From NCBI GenBank assembly GCA_002437575.1, contig DJQK01000066.1, forward strand, positions 1 to 15,383: a DNA stretch of 15,383 bases, in the 5' to 3' direction. The translations under genes and the position numbers were made by a program. The DNA comes from Clostridiales bacterium UBA6388. GTDB lineage: Bacteria; Bacillota; Clostridia; Oscillospirales; Oscillospiraceae. Positions 1-6,234 of this stretch are shown piece by piece. The notes below the pieces were generated by a model. The model ran no database searches and was not told where the DNA came from. It worked only from the letters and a program-made list of their open reading frames with translations. How positions within the stretch are numbered: position 1 is the first letter of the stretch; the number at the start of each line of letters is the position of its first letter.

Positions 1-419
1 TGGTGGTCGCGCTGGGAGCGGAGATGCTTTCGCGGGAATACAGCAAAAAGCGTGTCCGTTCTTCCAAGATGGTGCTGGCGATCATCGGCGTAACGGCGGG
101 CGTATTGTGCGGGCTGTTCGGCGTGGGCGCATTGCTTGCCGCCTACGTCAGCCGCGTGACCGAGGGCGGCGGGTCCTTCAAGGCAAACATCAGCGCGGTA
201 TTTATCGCAGACAACACCTTCCGCATCGTTCTTTACAGCGCGTTAGGACTTCTGACGCTGGACACCGTGAAGTCCGTTCTGTTGCTGATCCCATTTGCGC
301 TTCTGGGGCTGTATGCGGGCATCCGGTGCAGCAGCCGTATGGATGAAAAGCTGGTCAGAAAGATCACTTCAGTTCTTCTGGTGCTGTCCGGTATTTCATT
401 GATCCTGAAGAATTTATGA
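1..419 (+). CDS. TauE/SafE-family membrane permease, C-terminal part (5' end outside window)
   Basis: The reading frame is open from the window edge and ends with TGA at 417-419, so this is the last ~138 residues of a larger protein. The visible part looks like the second repeat half of a TauE/SafE (DUF81) permease, a family proposed to export sulfite, sulfoacetate or other small organic anions. Four hydrophobic segments are visible at about residues 23-48, 62-82, 87-107 and 119-136 of the fragment. The first carries the glycine-rich GLFGVG motif followed by a tyrosine and serine/arginine, typical of the start of each TauE half. The stop overlaps the ribosome site of the next gene, which starts 13 bases later, so it is probably co-transcribed with the alkylation-repair pair. 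The substrate cannot be inferred. Family call is good; a link to DNA repair is only positional. Confidence 0.8.
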   Translation, partial: VVALGAEMLSREYSKKRVRSSKMVLAIIGVTAGVLCGLFGVGALLAAYVSRVTEGGGSFKANISAVFIADNTFRIVLYSALGLLTLDTVKSVLLLIPFALLGLYAGIRCSSRMDEKLVRKITSVLLVLSGISLILKNL

Positions 420-432
420 GGAGTGTGAGCGT

Positions 433-960
433 ATGACAGAACAGGAAATGTGGCAAGCCGTGCAGCGGTCAGACGCAAGCTATGACGGGCTGTTCTTCTA
501 TGCCGTGAAAACAACGGGCATTTTCTGCCGCCCCTCCTGCAAATCAAAGCCGCCGAAGCGGGAGAACCTCTGCTATTTTGCATCCGGTGCAGAAGCCCGC
601 GCCGCTGGGTTCCGCCCTTGTAAGCGCTGTCGCAGCGATCTTTTGGAGTACCAGCCCATGCGAAGCCTCGCGGCGGAGATCAAGGCGCGGCTGGATCAGG
701 CGGCATCTCTGGACGATGTGGGCTTGACGCCGCGGCGGATGACGGACATTTTCAAGCAGGAATACGGCGTGACTCCAAAAGAGTACGCCGACTCGCGTCG
801 CCTTCGTGCGGCAAAAGAAATATTGTCTGAAACGCAGGAAAAGGTGATCGACGTTGCGTATCAAGCGGGCTTTTCCAGCCTTGCCGCATTCAACCGTTTT
901 TTCAAGCAGCAAACCGGGCAAACGCCGACAGCGTATCGAAAGGAGCATCAAGCGCCATGA
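433..960 (+). CDS. Ada-type methylphosphotriester-DNA methyltransferase / AraC-family regulator (N-terminal Ada half)
   Basis: A 175-residue cytoplasmic protein equivalent to the N-terminal half of E. coli Ada. The zinc-binding repair domain (about residues 5-73) has all four cysteines: C32 and C36 in a CRPSC motif, C63 and C66 in a CKRC motif. In E. coli Ada the first of these (C38) accepts a methyl group from Sp-methylphosphotriesters and turns the protein into an activator. An AraC-type DNA-binding domain follows (about 78-170), with a clear second helix-turn-helix (IDVAYQAGFSS at 139-149, GQTPTAYR at 162-169). The first helix-turn-helix looks about four residues short around residues 93-99. 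GAGGAG at 418-423 lies 9 bases before ATG 433. The stop overlaps the next gene's start (ATGA). It probably autoregulates this operon in response to methylating agents; that is inference from E. coli. Confidence 0.9.
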   Translation: MTEQEMWQAVQRSDASYDGLFFYAVKTTGIFCRPSCKSKPPKRENLCYFASGAEARAAGFRPCKRCRSDLLEYQPMRSLAAEIKARLDQAASLDDVGLTPRRMTDIFKQEYGVTPKEYADSRRLRAAKEILSETQEKVIDVAYQAGFSSLAAFNRFFKQQTGQTPTAYRKEHQAP

Positions 961-1418
961 AGGGAACTGCCATTTATCCTTCGCCGGTGGGCGATATTCA
1001 ACTGGACTGGGAGGACGGCGCTGTCACCGCGCTCAAAAACGCAGATAGGGACGCAAAAGCCGACGCGTCGAACGAGCTGACCCGACTGGTATTCCGGCAG
1101 TTGGATGAATATTTTGCCGGGACACGCAGGGCGTTTGATTTTCCGTACCGTCTGCACGGAACGCCGTTTCAGGAAAAGGTCTGGGCCGCACTGCGGGAGA
1201 TCCCCTATGGCGAAACGCGCAGCTATAAGGACATCGCGGAAGCCATCGGACACCCGAAAGCCTTCCGCGCCGTCGGCATGGCGAATCACGCGAACCCCAT
1301 TTTTATTGCCATCCCATGCCACCGCGTCATTGGGGCAAGCGGATCGCTTGTCGGCTATGGCGGCGGACTGGAAATGAAAAAAGCTCTTTTGGAGCTGGAA
1401 CGATCCAACAGAGAATGA
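957..1418 (+). CDS. ogt: Methylated-DNA--protein-cysteine S-methyltransferase (O6-alkylguanine repair)
   Basis: A 153-residue protein of the Ogt/MGMT class, which moves the alkyl group of O6-alkylguanine or O4-alkylthymine in DNA onto its own cysteine in a single suicide reaction. The active-site motif PCHRV is at 120-124 with acceptor C121. The DNA-binding winged-helix part holds FRAVGMAN at 103-110, whose R104 corresponds to the arginine finger that flips out the base. The C-terminal GYGGGLEMKKALLELE segment is also typical. The N-terminal half is an RNase H-like fold with low conservation, as usual. ATG 957 overlaps the stop of the Ada-like gene in an ATGA arrangement, so translation is coupled. 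Together the two genes supply the two activities fused in E. coli Ada. The symbol is generic for the family (ogt/adaB). Confidence 0.92.
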   Translation: MKGTAIYPSPVGDIQLDWEDGAVTALKNADRDAKADASNELTRLVFRQLDEYFAGTRRAFDFPYRLHGTPFQEKVWAALREIPYGETRSYKDIAEAIGHPKAFRAVGMANHANPIFIAIPCHRVIGASGSLVGYGGGLEMKKALLELERSNRE

Positions 1419-1833
1419 TCTGAAGACAACGTTTATGCAGAAGCCTTCCGGCCAAAGGGATTGAACGGCGGTAAGATAAATCAATGCTTGCCGGATTTGC
1501 AAAGTATCCCCCATCTGTACGCATGGATTGCACCGTTCCGCGATTTACGGGATCGTGCAGCCGGTGCGCGGCTTCGCGTAACCTTTTGCGGTTTGGCTGG
1601 TTATCGTCCGATTCCGTGAAGTGCAAAGGTGCGCCCTGCGTACAGGGCATCGAAGGTGACACTCAAAATCGCCAGAAAAGAAGAGAGCCCTGGGCCACGT
1701 TCAATACGCAGCACAGGACGAAAGCTGACTTGGAGTTGTTGAAACAGGTGGATTTGTTCACAATAGTATGCTAAAATTTAATAGCAGATAAAAGAATTTG
1801 CTAAATCGTGTTTTGATAAGGGAGTGTGATTGC
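1419..1833. other. 415-bp stretch without a recognisable gene
   Basis: No convincing gene is seen. One plus-strand frame stays open for 96 codons (1484-1774), but its translation has a frame-shadow composition and no ribosome site. A small GCCCTG/CAGGGC hairpin lies at 1633-1648 and has no T tract. No clear terminator follows the alkyltransferase gene. Around 1740 composition changes from GC-rich to AT-rich, leading into the lipoprotein remnant, and a weak promoter candidate lies at 1754-1782. The stretch may contain a decayed gene, but nothing in it was recognised. Confidence 0.5.
1754..1782 (+). promoter_or_regulatory. Weak candidate promoter for the lipoprotein remnant
   Basis: TTGTTC at 1754-1759 and TTTAAT at 1777-1782 are separated by 17 bases. 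The -10 matches five of six consensus bases; the -35 matches only three. It lies about 50 bases upstream of ATG 1834 in AT-rich DNA, where chance matches are common. Confidence 0.3.
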
Positions 1834-2151
1834 ATGAAAAAGTTAATCGCATTAGTTTTAACATTGGTTTGTGTTTTTGCTTTGGCAAGTTGCGGTAAAT
1901 CAAATAGTGGGGACTACCCTGCAACTATAATGGTAAATGGTACTAACTATTATTCCACCGATAATGCTGTTCCTGTTGAAGTAGACGAGAGTGTTATTCA
2001 ATATACTACTTCCTATGCAGAAAACGGCATACCGCAATAAGATGGCGAAGCAAATTTCAACAGAGATTTAGCAACTCCTTATGCTGTTATTGAGAGTGAT
2101 AGGGTGGTTGTCCTCATAGACAACGAGTGGATAGAGTTCAAAGCAAAGTAA
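1834..2151 (+). pseudogene. Small lipoprotein gene interrupted by an in-frame TAA (2038-2040)
   Basis: ATG 1834 has AAGGGA at 1818-1823 upstream, a better start than the in-frame codon at 1798. The product begins with a lipoprotein signal (MKKLIALVLTLV..., lipobox LASC, lipidated C20), so it would be anchored outside the membrane. The 68-residue open part ends at TAA 2038-2040, but the same frame continues for 36 more codons (2041-2148) with protein-like sequence (DGEANFNRDLATPYAV, then VVVLIDNEWIEF) and ends at TAA 2149-2151. I take this as one roughly 105-residue gene with a nonsense mutation, most simply AAA to TAA. It resembles small lipoproteins of gut Firmicutes of unknown function; that resemblance is from memory. 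GC is about 35% in 1921-1980 against about 62% in 1141-1200, suggesting acquisition by transfer. A sequencing error or stop readthrough is not excluded. Confidence 0.7.
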
Positions 2152-2195
2152 GACTACTTCCAGTTCACAACAATCCGACTGAAAACGCAAAAGCG

Positions 2196-2232
2196 CCCCG
2201 CACCATGCGTCCTGTAAACGCACGGTGCGGGG
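2196..2232 (+). terminator. Rho-independent terminator-like hairpin after the lipoprotein remnant
   Basis: A 15-bp stem (2196-2210 with 2218-2232, CCCCGCACC on the left and GGTGCGGGG on the right) has one A-C mismatch and a 7-base loop. The following TGTTCGTT is only moderately T-rich. It sits 44 bases after the last stop of the broken lipoprotein frame and isolates it from the transporter operon. Confidence 0.65.
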
Positions 2233-2314
2233 TGTTCGTTCCATGATGCAGCTTTTGTCAGATACACGATCCCGGCGGCTTCCATCCTGACTGACGCTCT
2301 GGTTAACTAATACC

Positions 2315-2335
2315 GTGCAGGAGCCCGACCTGCAC
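2315..2335. repeat. Small perfect inverted repeat upstream of the transporter
   Basis: GTGCAGG (2315-2321) and CCTGCAC (2329-2335) form a perfect 7-bp stem with a 7-base loop. A 10-base perfect palindrome, ACTTGCAAGT (2334-2343), overlaps its right end. Role unknown; it lies about 90 bases upstream of the likely -10 element of the binding-protein gene. Confidence 0.45.
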
Positions 2336-2382
2336 TTGCAAGTTGCGTTTTTGAAATTTTTTTGCGAAACTGCAAAAAAATA

Positions 2383-2394
2383 TCCCCCGGGGGA
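2383..2394. promoter_or_regulatory. Perfect 12-bp palindrome, possible operator of the ABC transporter operon
   Basis: TCCCCCGGGGGA is fully self-complementary and sits in otherwise A/T-rich DNA, about 29 bases upstream of the candidate -10 TATACT. That is a normal place for an activator or repressor of a promoter with a poor -35. No particular regulator is recognised. Confidence 0.3.
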
Positions 2395-2422
2395 GCTTAA
2401 AATTGCTTCCTTCGTCTGGTAC

Positions 2423-2428
2423 TATACT
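2423..2428 (+). promoter_or_regulatory. Candidate -10 element of the transporter operon
   Basis: TATACT matches five of six consensus bases and lies 55 bases before the start codon. No good -35 is found at 16-18 bases; TTGCTT at 2403-2408 is only 14 bases away. If real, the promoter may need an activator. A short hairpin (GGCAG 2433-2437, CTGCC 2445-2449) follows in the leader. Confidence 0.35.
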
Positions 2429-2477
2429 GACAGGCAGAGACGTCCTGCCGGATTTTGACGCGATAAGGAGAACCCAA

Positions 2478-4058
2478 ATGAAAAAGCTTCTGCCTGTGAT
2501 CCTGGCAATTGCCATGCTGCTTTCTCTTGCAGCGTGTTCCAAAGCACCCGCCGAAACGACGACCGAGCCTGCGCAGACGCAGACCGAAACCGAACCGGCC
2601 GCAGAGTCCAAGACGCTCGTCTACGGCTCGGGCGATTATACGCGCATCAATCCCGCGATGGACGAGCACTGTGAGATCAACGTCCTGCTCTTCGACGGTC
2701 TGACCGCGCACGACGGTGAAAACCAGGTCGTCCCGGGTCTTGCCAAGAGCTGGGAGTTTGACGAGAAAACCAATACCTACACCTTCCACCTGAACGAAAA
2801 CGTCACCTGGCACGACGGCGAGCCCTTCACGGCAAACGACGTAAAGTTCACCATCGAAGCTATCATGGACCCCGACAACGGCTCGGAAAACGCGCCGAAC
2901 TTTGAAGACGTCGAAGAAATTACCGTTGCCGACGATCTGACGATCTCCTTCCGGCTTTCCGCGCTGAACGCCGCGTTCCTCGATTATATGACGATGGCCA
3001 TTTTGCCGCAGCATCTTTTAGAGGGCGAGGATTTCCAGACCTCCGACTTCTTCAGAAGCCCGGTCGGCACGGGGCCGTATAAGCTTTCCAGCTGGGACGT
3101 CGGCCAGTCGATCGTGCTGGAAAAGAACGAAGGCTACTTTCAGGGCGCGGCGAATATCGACCAGATCATCTTCAAGATCGTCCCCGACGATAATGCACAG
3201 GCCGTGCAGCTGGAGTCCGGCGAGCTGGACCTCGCGCTGCTCGACCCCAAGAACGCCCAGCAGTTCCAGGGCAAGGACGGCTTTGCCTGCTATGACATGA
3301 AGACCAGCGACTACCGCGGCATTCTTTTCAACTTCTGGAACGACTACTGGACGGAAAACAAGGACATCATCCCCGCCGTCTGCTATGCCATCGACCGGCA
3401 GGCCATCGTCGACGCCGTGCTTCTCGGGCAGGGTATGCCGGCCTACGGCCCCTTGCAGCGCAACATTTATAACAACGAAAACGTCGAGCACTACGACTAT
3501 AACCCCGAAAAGGCGAAGTCCATTCTCGAGTCCATCGGCTGCGTGATGGGCGATAACGGCTATTACGAGCGAAACGGCGAAGAGATCGGCTTTGTCATCA
3601 GCGTCATGGCCGGCGAACAGGACCGCATCGATATCGCACAGGCCGCGGCGCAGCAGCTGCGGGAAGTCGGCATCCACTGCACCGTGGACATCCCGGCCAA
3701 GATGGACTGGGGCGGCCAGCAGGCGTGCCTCATTGGCTGGGGAAGCCCGTTTGACGCGGACGATCACACCTACAAGGTCTTCGGCACCGACAAGGGCGCG
3801 AACTACTCCGGCTACTCCAACGCAAAGGTCGACGAATATCTGACGAAGGCGAGAGAATCCTCCGATGAAGCGACCCGCAGAGAATACTATGACCTCTTCC
3901 AGGAAGAGCTCGCGAATGACCCGGCCTACGCCTTCATCTGCTACATCGACGCCAACTATGTCGCGACCAGCCGCCTGCACGGCATCGCGCAGGACACCGT
4001 TCTCGGCCACCACGGCGTGGGCATCTTCTGGAATGTCTGCGAGTGGACGCTTGACTAA
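2478..4058 (+). CDS. ABC importer solute-binding lipoprotein, family 5 (peptide/nickel/opine class)
   Basis: A 526-residue extracytoplasmic binding protein of the SBP_bac_5 family, which captures a solute and delivers it to the permeases encoded downstream. ATG 2478 follows AAGGAG at 2465-2470; an upstream in-frame start at 2403 would bury the signal peptide. The lipoprotein signal ends in LAAC with C20 lipidated, followed by a Thr/Glu/Pro-rich linker (about 21-44). Family hallmarks are the NVTWHDGEPFTANDVKF motif (about residue 108-124), GTGPYKL (about 202-208) and YNPEKAKSIL (about 345-354). Length is normal. The mature chain has at least eight further cysteines, which is tolerable in an anaerobe. 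It is the first gene of the operon and is separated from the ATPases by 267 bp of hairpin-rich DNA. Peptides, nickel or metallophores are all possible; no ligand can be assigned. Confidence 0.9.
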   Translation: MKKLLPVILAIAMLLSLAACSKAPAETTTEPAQTQTETEPAAESKTLVYGSGDYTRINPAMDEHCEINVLLFDGLTAHDGENQVVPGLAKSWEFDEKTNTYTFHLNENVTWHDGEPFTANDVKFTIEAIMDPDNGSENAPNFEDVEEITVADDLTISFRLSALNAAFLDYMTMAILPQHLLEGEDFQTSDFFRSPVGTGPYKLSSWDVGQSIVLEKNEGYFQGAANIDQIIFKIVPDDNAQAVQLESGELDLALLDPKNAQQFQGKDGFACYDMKTSDYRGILFNFWNDYWTENKDIIPAVCYAIDRQAIVDAVLLGQGMPAYGPLQRNIYNNENVEHYDYNPEKAKSILESIGCVMGDNGYYERNGEEIGFVISVMAGEQDRIDIAQAAAQQLREVGIHCTVDIPAKMDWGGQQACLIGWGSPFDADDHTYKVFGTDKGANYSGYSNAKVDEYLTKARESSDEATRREYYDLFQEELANDPAYAFICYIDANYVATSRLHGIAQDTVLGHHGVGIFWNVCEWTLD

Positions 4059-4216
4059 GGAAACTCCGACACAATCGTCTGCGGGCTTCGACGGATCTTT
4101 TGCCGCAATTCTGCGGTTTGAAGCCTTGAAATACACAAAGTATTCCTGCGGCTCCAAACCTTGCCTTGCGGCAAAATCTCTCGTCGAATCCTCTTGCCGA
4201 TTGCGCCGGAGCTTCC
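4059..4216. repeat. 158-bp near-complete inverted repeat (giant hairpin) between binding protein and ATPase genes
   Basis: Two arms, 4059-4134 and 4140-4216, are imperfect inverted copies around a 5-base loop (ACAAA, 4135-4139). Outer ends are GGAAaCTCCG and its partner CGGAGcTTCC; the inner ends are AATAC and GTATT. Inside, CAATCG, TTCGACG, TTTTGCCGCAA and GGTTTG pair with their complements. Overall pairing is about three quarters. It begins directly after the stop codon of the binding-protein gene. Such elements can protect the upstream mRNA from 3' exonucleases and lower downstream expression, as REP/BIME elements do in malE-malF. The terminal symmetry also suggests a dispersed, possibly MITE-like repeat. 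No target duplication is obvious. Confidence 0.85.
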
Positions 4217-4274
4217 TGAAAAATACTTTAATTCCTCTGTGAAACCAGCAGAGCAACCCAATCCATACAGCGTG

Positions 4275-4301
4275 CAAGCCAAGAGAGACCCTCTTGGCTT
4301 G
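4275..4301 (+). promoter_or_regulatory. 11-bp perfect hairpin in front of the ATPase ribosome site
   Basis: CAAGCCAAGAG (4275-4285) and CTCTTGGCTTG (4291-4301) form a perfect stem around AGACC. It ends 12 bases before the AGGAAGG ribosome site of the next gene. There is no T tract, so it is not a standard terminator. It may act as an mRNA end-protector or processing site, or tune translation. Confidence 0.6.
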
Positions 4302-4325
4302 TCCGCGCATATTAGGAAGGATACG

Positions 4326-5339
4326 ATGTCTCAAGTTTTAGAGCTTCAAAATCTTCGCGTCAGCTACCATACCCCGCGCGGCGTGGTGCAGGCGGTGCGC
4401 GGCGTCGACTTGACGCTGCAGGAAGGCGAGGTGCTGGCCATCGTCGGAGAGTCCGGCTGCGGCAAGAGTGCCCTTCTCAAGGCCATCATGCGCCTGCTTC
4501 CCAAAACGGCCAGCGTCGAGGGAGAAATTATCCTCGGCGGCAGCAATATTGCGAGCTATTCTGAAAAAGAGCTCCAGAAGCTGCGCGGCAGACTTTTCTC
4601 CATGGTCTTTCAGGACCCGATGACGGCCCTCAACCCCAGTATGACGATCGGGGCGCAGATCGCCGAGGCGATCCTGGTCCATGAGCCGCGCATCTCAAAG
4701 CAGGCCCTTCGCACCAGAGTCTTAGAGCTCATGGCGCTCGTCGGCATCGAAAAAGCGCCGGAGCGCTTGAAGCTGTATCCGCACAATTTTTCCGGCGGTA
4801 TGCGCCAGCGGGCGGTGATGGCCATCGCGCTTGCGTCCAGGGCAAAAATTTTGCTGGCCGACGAGCCGACGACGGCGCTGGACGTGACCATCCAGGCGCA
4901 GATTTTAGATCTTTTGCGGGACATTCAGGAAAAGCTCCGCACGGCGACGATCTTAGTGTCGCACGATCTGGGTGTGGTAGCAAGAGCCGCTGACCGCGTG
5001 GCCGTGATGTACGCGGGAAAGATCGTCGAAATCGGTCTGGCGGAAGAGGTCTACTATGACCCGCGCCACCCCTATACCTGGGCGCTTCTGCGATCGCTTC
5101 CGGCGTTAGCCGCCGGCAAAGACGCGCTGTACACCATCCCCGGAATGCCGCCGACGCTGATAAGTCCCCCGCAGGGCGACGCCTTTGCCAGCCGGAACGA
5201 GTACGCGCTCGCCATCGACTATGAAAAAGAGCCGCCAATGTTCCGCATCACGGACACACACTATGCCGCGACGTGGCTTTTAGACCCGCGGGCCCCGAAG
5301 ATCACGCCGCCGGTAGGAGGAAACCGCCATGACGCCTGA
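4326..5339 (+). CDS. ABC importer ATPase, OppD/DppD type
   Basis: A 337-residue cytoplasmic ATPase that powers the importer. Walker A is GESGCGKSA at 41-49, the Q-loop FQDP at 95-98, the signature FSGGMRQR at 155-162, Walker B ILLADEP at 175-181, and the switch histidine lies in VSHDL at 211-215. The C-terminal oligopeptide/dipeptide extension (about 235-325) is present, but the cysteines that many OppD/DppD proteins carry there are replaced: the segment reads GDAFASRNEYALAID, then THYAATW. Similar cysteine-less versions occur in lactococcal and streptococcal OppD (from memory). ATG 4326 follows AGGAAGG at 4314-4320; the frame is open further upstream, but that part lies in the hairpin region. 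It overlaps the next gene by 11 bases. It pairs with the second ATPase as a heterodimer. Confidence 0.92.
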   Translation: MSQVLELQNLRVSYHTPRGVVQAVRGVDLTLQEGEVLAIVGESGCGKSALLKAIMRLLPKTASVEGEIILGGSNIASYSEKELQKLRGRLFSMVFQDPMTALNPSMTIGAQIAEAILVHEPRISKQALRTRVLELMALVGIEKAPERLKLYPHNFSGGMRQRAVMAIALASRAKILLADEPTTALDVTIQAQILDLLRDIQEKLRTATILVSHDLGVVARAADRVAVMYAGKIVEIGLAEEVYYDPRHPYTWALLRSLPALAAGKDALYTIPGMPPTLISPPQGDAFASRNEYALAIDYEKEPPMFRITDTHYAATWLLDPRAPKITPPVGGNRHDA

Positions 5340-6234
5340 AATTTTACTTGATGCGCGGCACGTGACGCACGATTTTTACCTGAGCAAAACCGCCTGCGTC
5401 CGGGCGCTGGACGATCTGTCGTTTCAAATTCGAAAGGGCGAAATTTACGGCCTTGTCGGCGAGTCCGGTTCGGGAAAATCGACGCTGGCGCGGTGCGTGA
5501 TGAACCTGGTCGCGCCGCAGTCGGGAAACATTTTCTTCCGCGGCATCGACATTTTAGACCCCAGGCAGTTCCGCGCGAACAAAGCCTTTTTGCAGACCGC
5601 GCGGCAGATGATCTTTCAGGACTCGACCTCGAGCCTGAACGGCCGCATGAAGGTCTGCGACATCATCGCCGAGCCCATGCGCATTGCAAGGCTGCACCCG
5701 AAGCGCGGGACATACCGAAAAGAGGCCGCGTTCCAGATGCAATACGTGGGCCTTGACGAAATTTACCTCGACAAATACCCGGCCGAGCTCTCCGGCGGGC
5801 AGCGGCAGCGCGTCGCCATCGCGCGGGCACTTTGCATGGAGCCGGAGCTTCTGGTGGCGGACGAGCCCGTGGCCGCGCTGGATGTTTCCATTCAGGCGCA
5901 GATCATCAATCTGTTTCGCCATTTGCAGGCTGAGCACGGCTTTTCGTTTCTCTTCATCGCGCATGATCTTTCGATGGTGCGGTATCTGTGCGACCGCGTG
6001 GGCGTGCTCTTTCGCGGGCAGCTGGTCGAAGAAGCGCCGTCAAACGAGCTTTTTGACCGCCCGCAGCACCCGTACACCAAGGCGCTCCTCTCGGCCATGC
6101 CGCTTCCCGACCCCATCCGCGAACGCGGCCGGAAGCTCTATCCCTTTGACCCCGAGCAAATGCCGCGCGGCGGCGTGATGGCTGAAATATCCCCCGATCA
6201 TTTTGTCCGCATGGAAGGAGGCGGCCCGGCTTGA
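5329..6234 (+). CDS. ABC importer ATPase, OppF/DppF type
   Basis: A 301-residue cytoplasmic ATPase, partner of the preceding OppD-like subunit. Walker A GESGSGKS is at 44-51, Q-loop FQDS at 96-99, signature LSGGQRQR at 154-161, Walker B LLVADEP at 174-180 and the switch histidine H212 (AHDLS). The C-terminal oligopeptide extension is short and also lacks the usual cysteines (residues 258-301). ATG 5329 lies within the end of the previous gene, 8 bases after TAGGAGG (5314-5320), so translation is coupled. Its TGA overlaps the TTG start of the first permease. Both ATPases have intact catalytic motifs, so both sites should be active. Confidence 0.92.
   Translation: MTPEILLDARHVTHDFYLSKTACVRALDDLSFQIRKGEIYGLVGESGSGKSTLARCVMNLVAPQSGNIFFRGIDILDPRQFRANKAFLQTARQMIFQDSTSSLNGRMKVCDIIAEPMRIARLHPKRGTYRKEAAFQMQYVGLDEIYLDKYPAELSGGQRQRVAIARALCMEPELLVADEPVAALDVSIQAQIINLFRHLQAEHGFSFLFIAHDLSMVRYLCDRVGVLFRGQLVEEAPSNELFDRPQHPYTKALLSAMPLPDPIRERGRKLYPFDPEQMPRGGVMAEISPDHFVRMEGGGPA
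6215..6221 (+). promoter_or_regulatory. Ribosome binding site supporting a TTG start for the first permease
   Basis: AAGGAGG ends 9 bases before TTG 6231 and 15 bases before the in-frame ATG 6237. The shorter spacing favours TTG, which also gives a TTGA overlap with the stop codon of the upstream ATPase gene. The two choices differ by only two residues. Confidence 0.55.

Noticed and set aside
1484..1774. Plus-strand frame of 96 codons downstream of ogt
   Set aside because: Composition does not look like a protein, with no ribosome site and no motif; it crosses the shift into AT-rich DNA.
2397..3014. Minus-strand open frame of 205 codons
   Set aside because: Antisense shadow of the 5' half of the binding-protein gene and its upstream region; no ribosome site or domain.
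4217..4260. TTGCGC (4201) and TACTTT (4224) as a secondary promoter for the ATPase genes
   Set aside because: Spacing is 17, but each hexamer matches only about half of consensus and the -35 lies within the hairpin arm.
3018..4334. Long minus-strand open frame (438 codons) opposite the binding-protein gene
   Set aside because: It is antisense to a clear family-5 binding protein, has Val/Asp/Ala-rich shadow composition, and runs through the giant hairpin. No start signal or family is seen.
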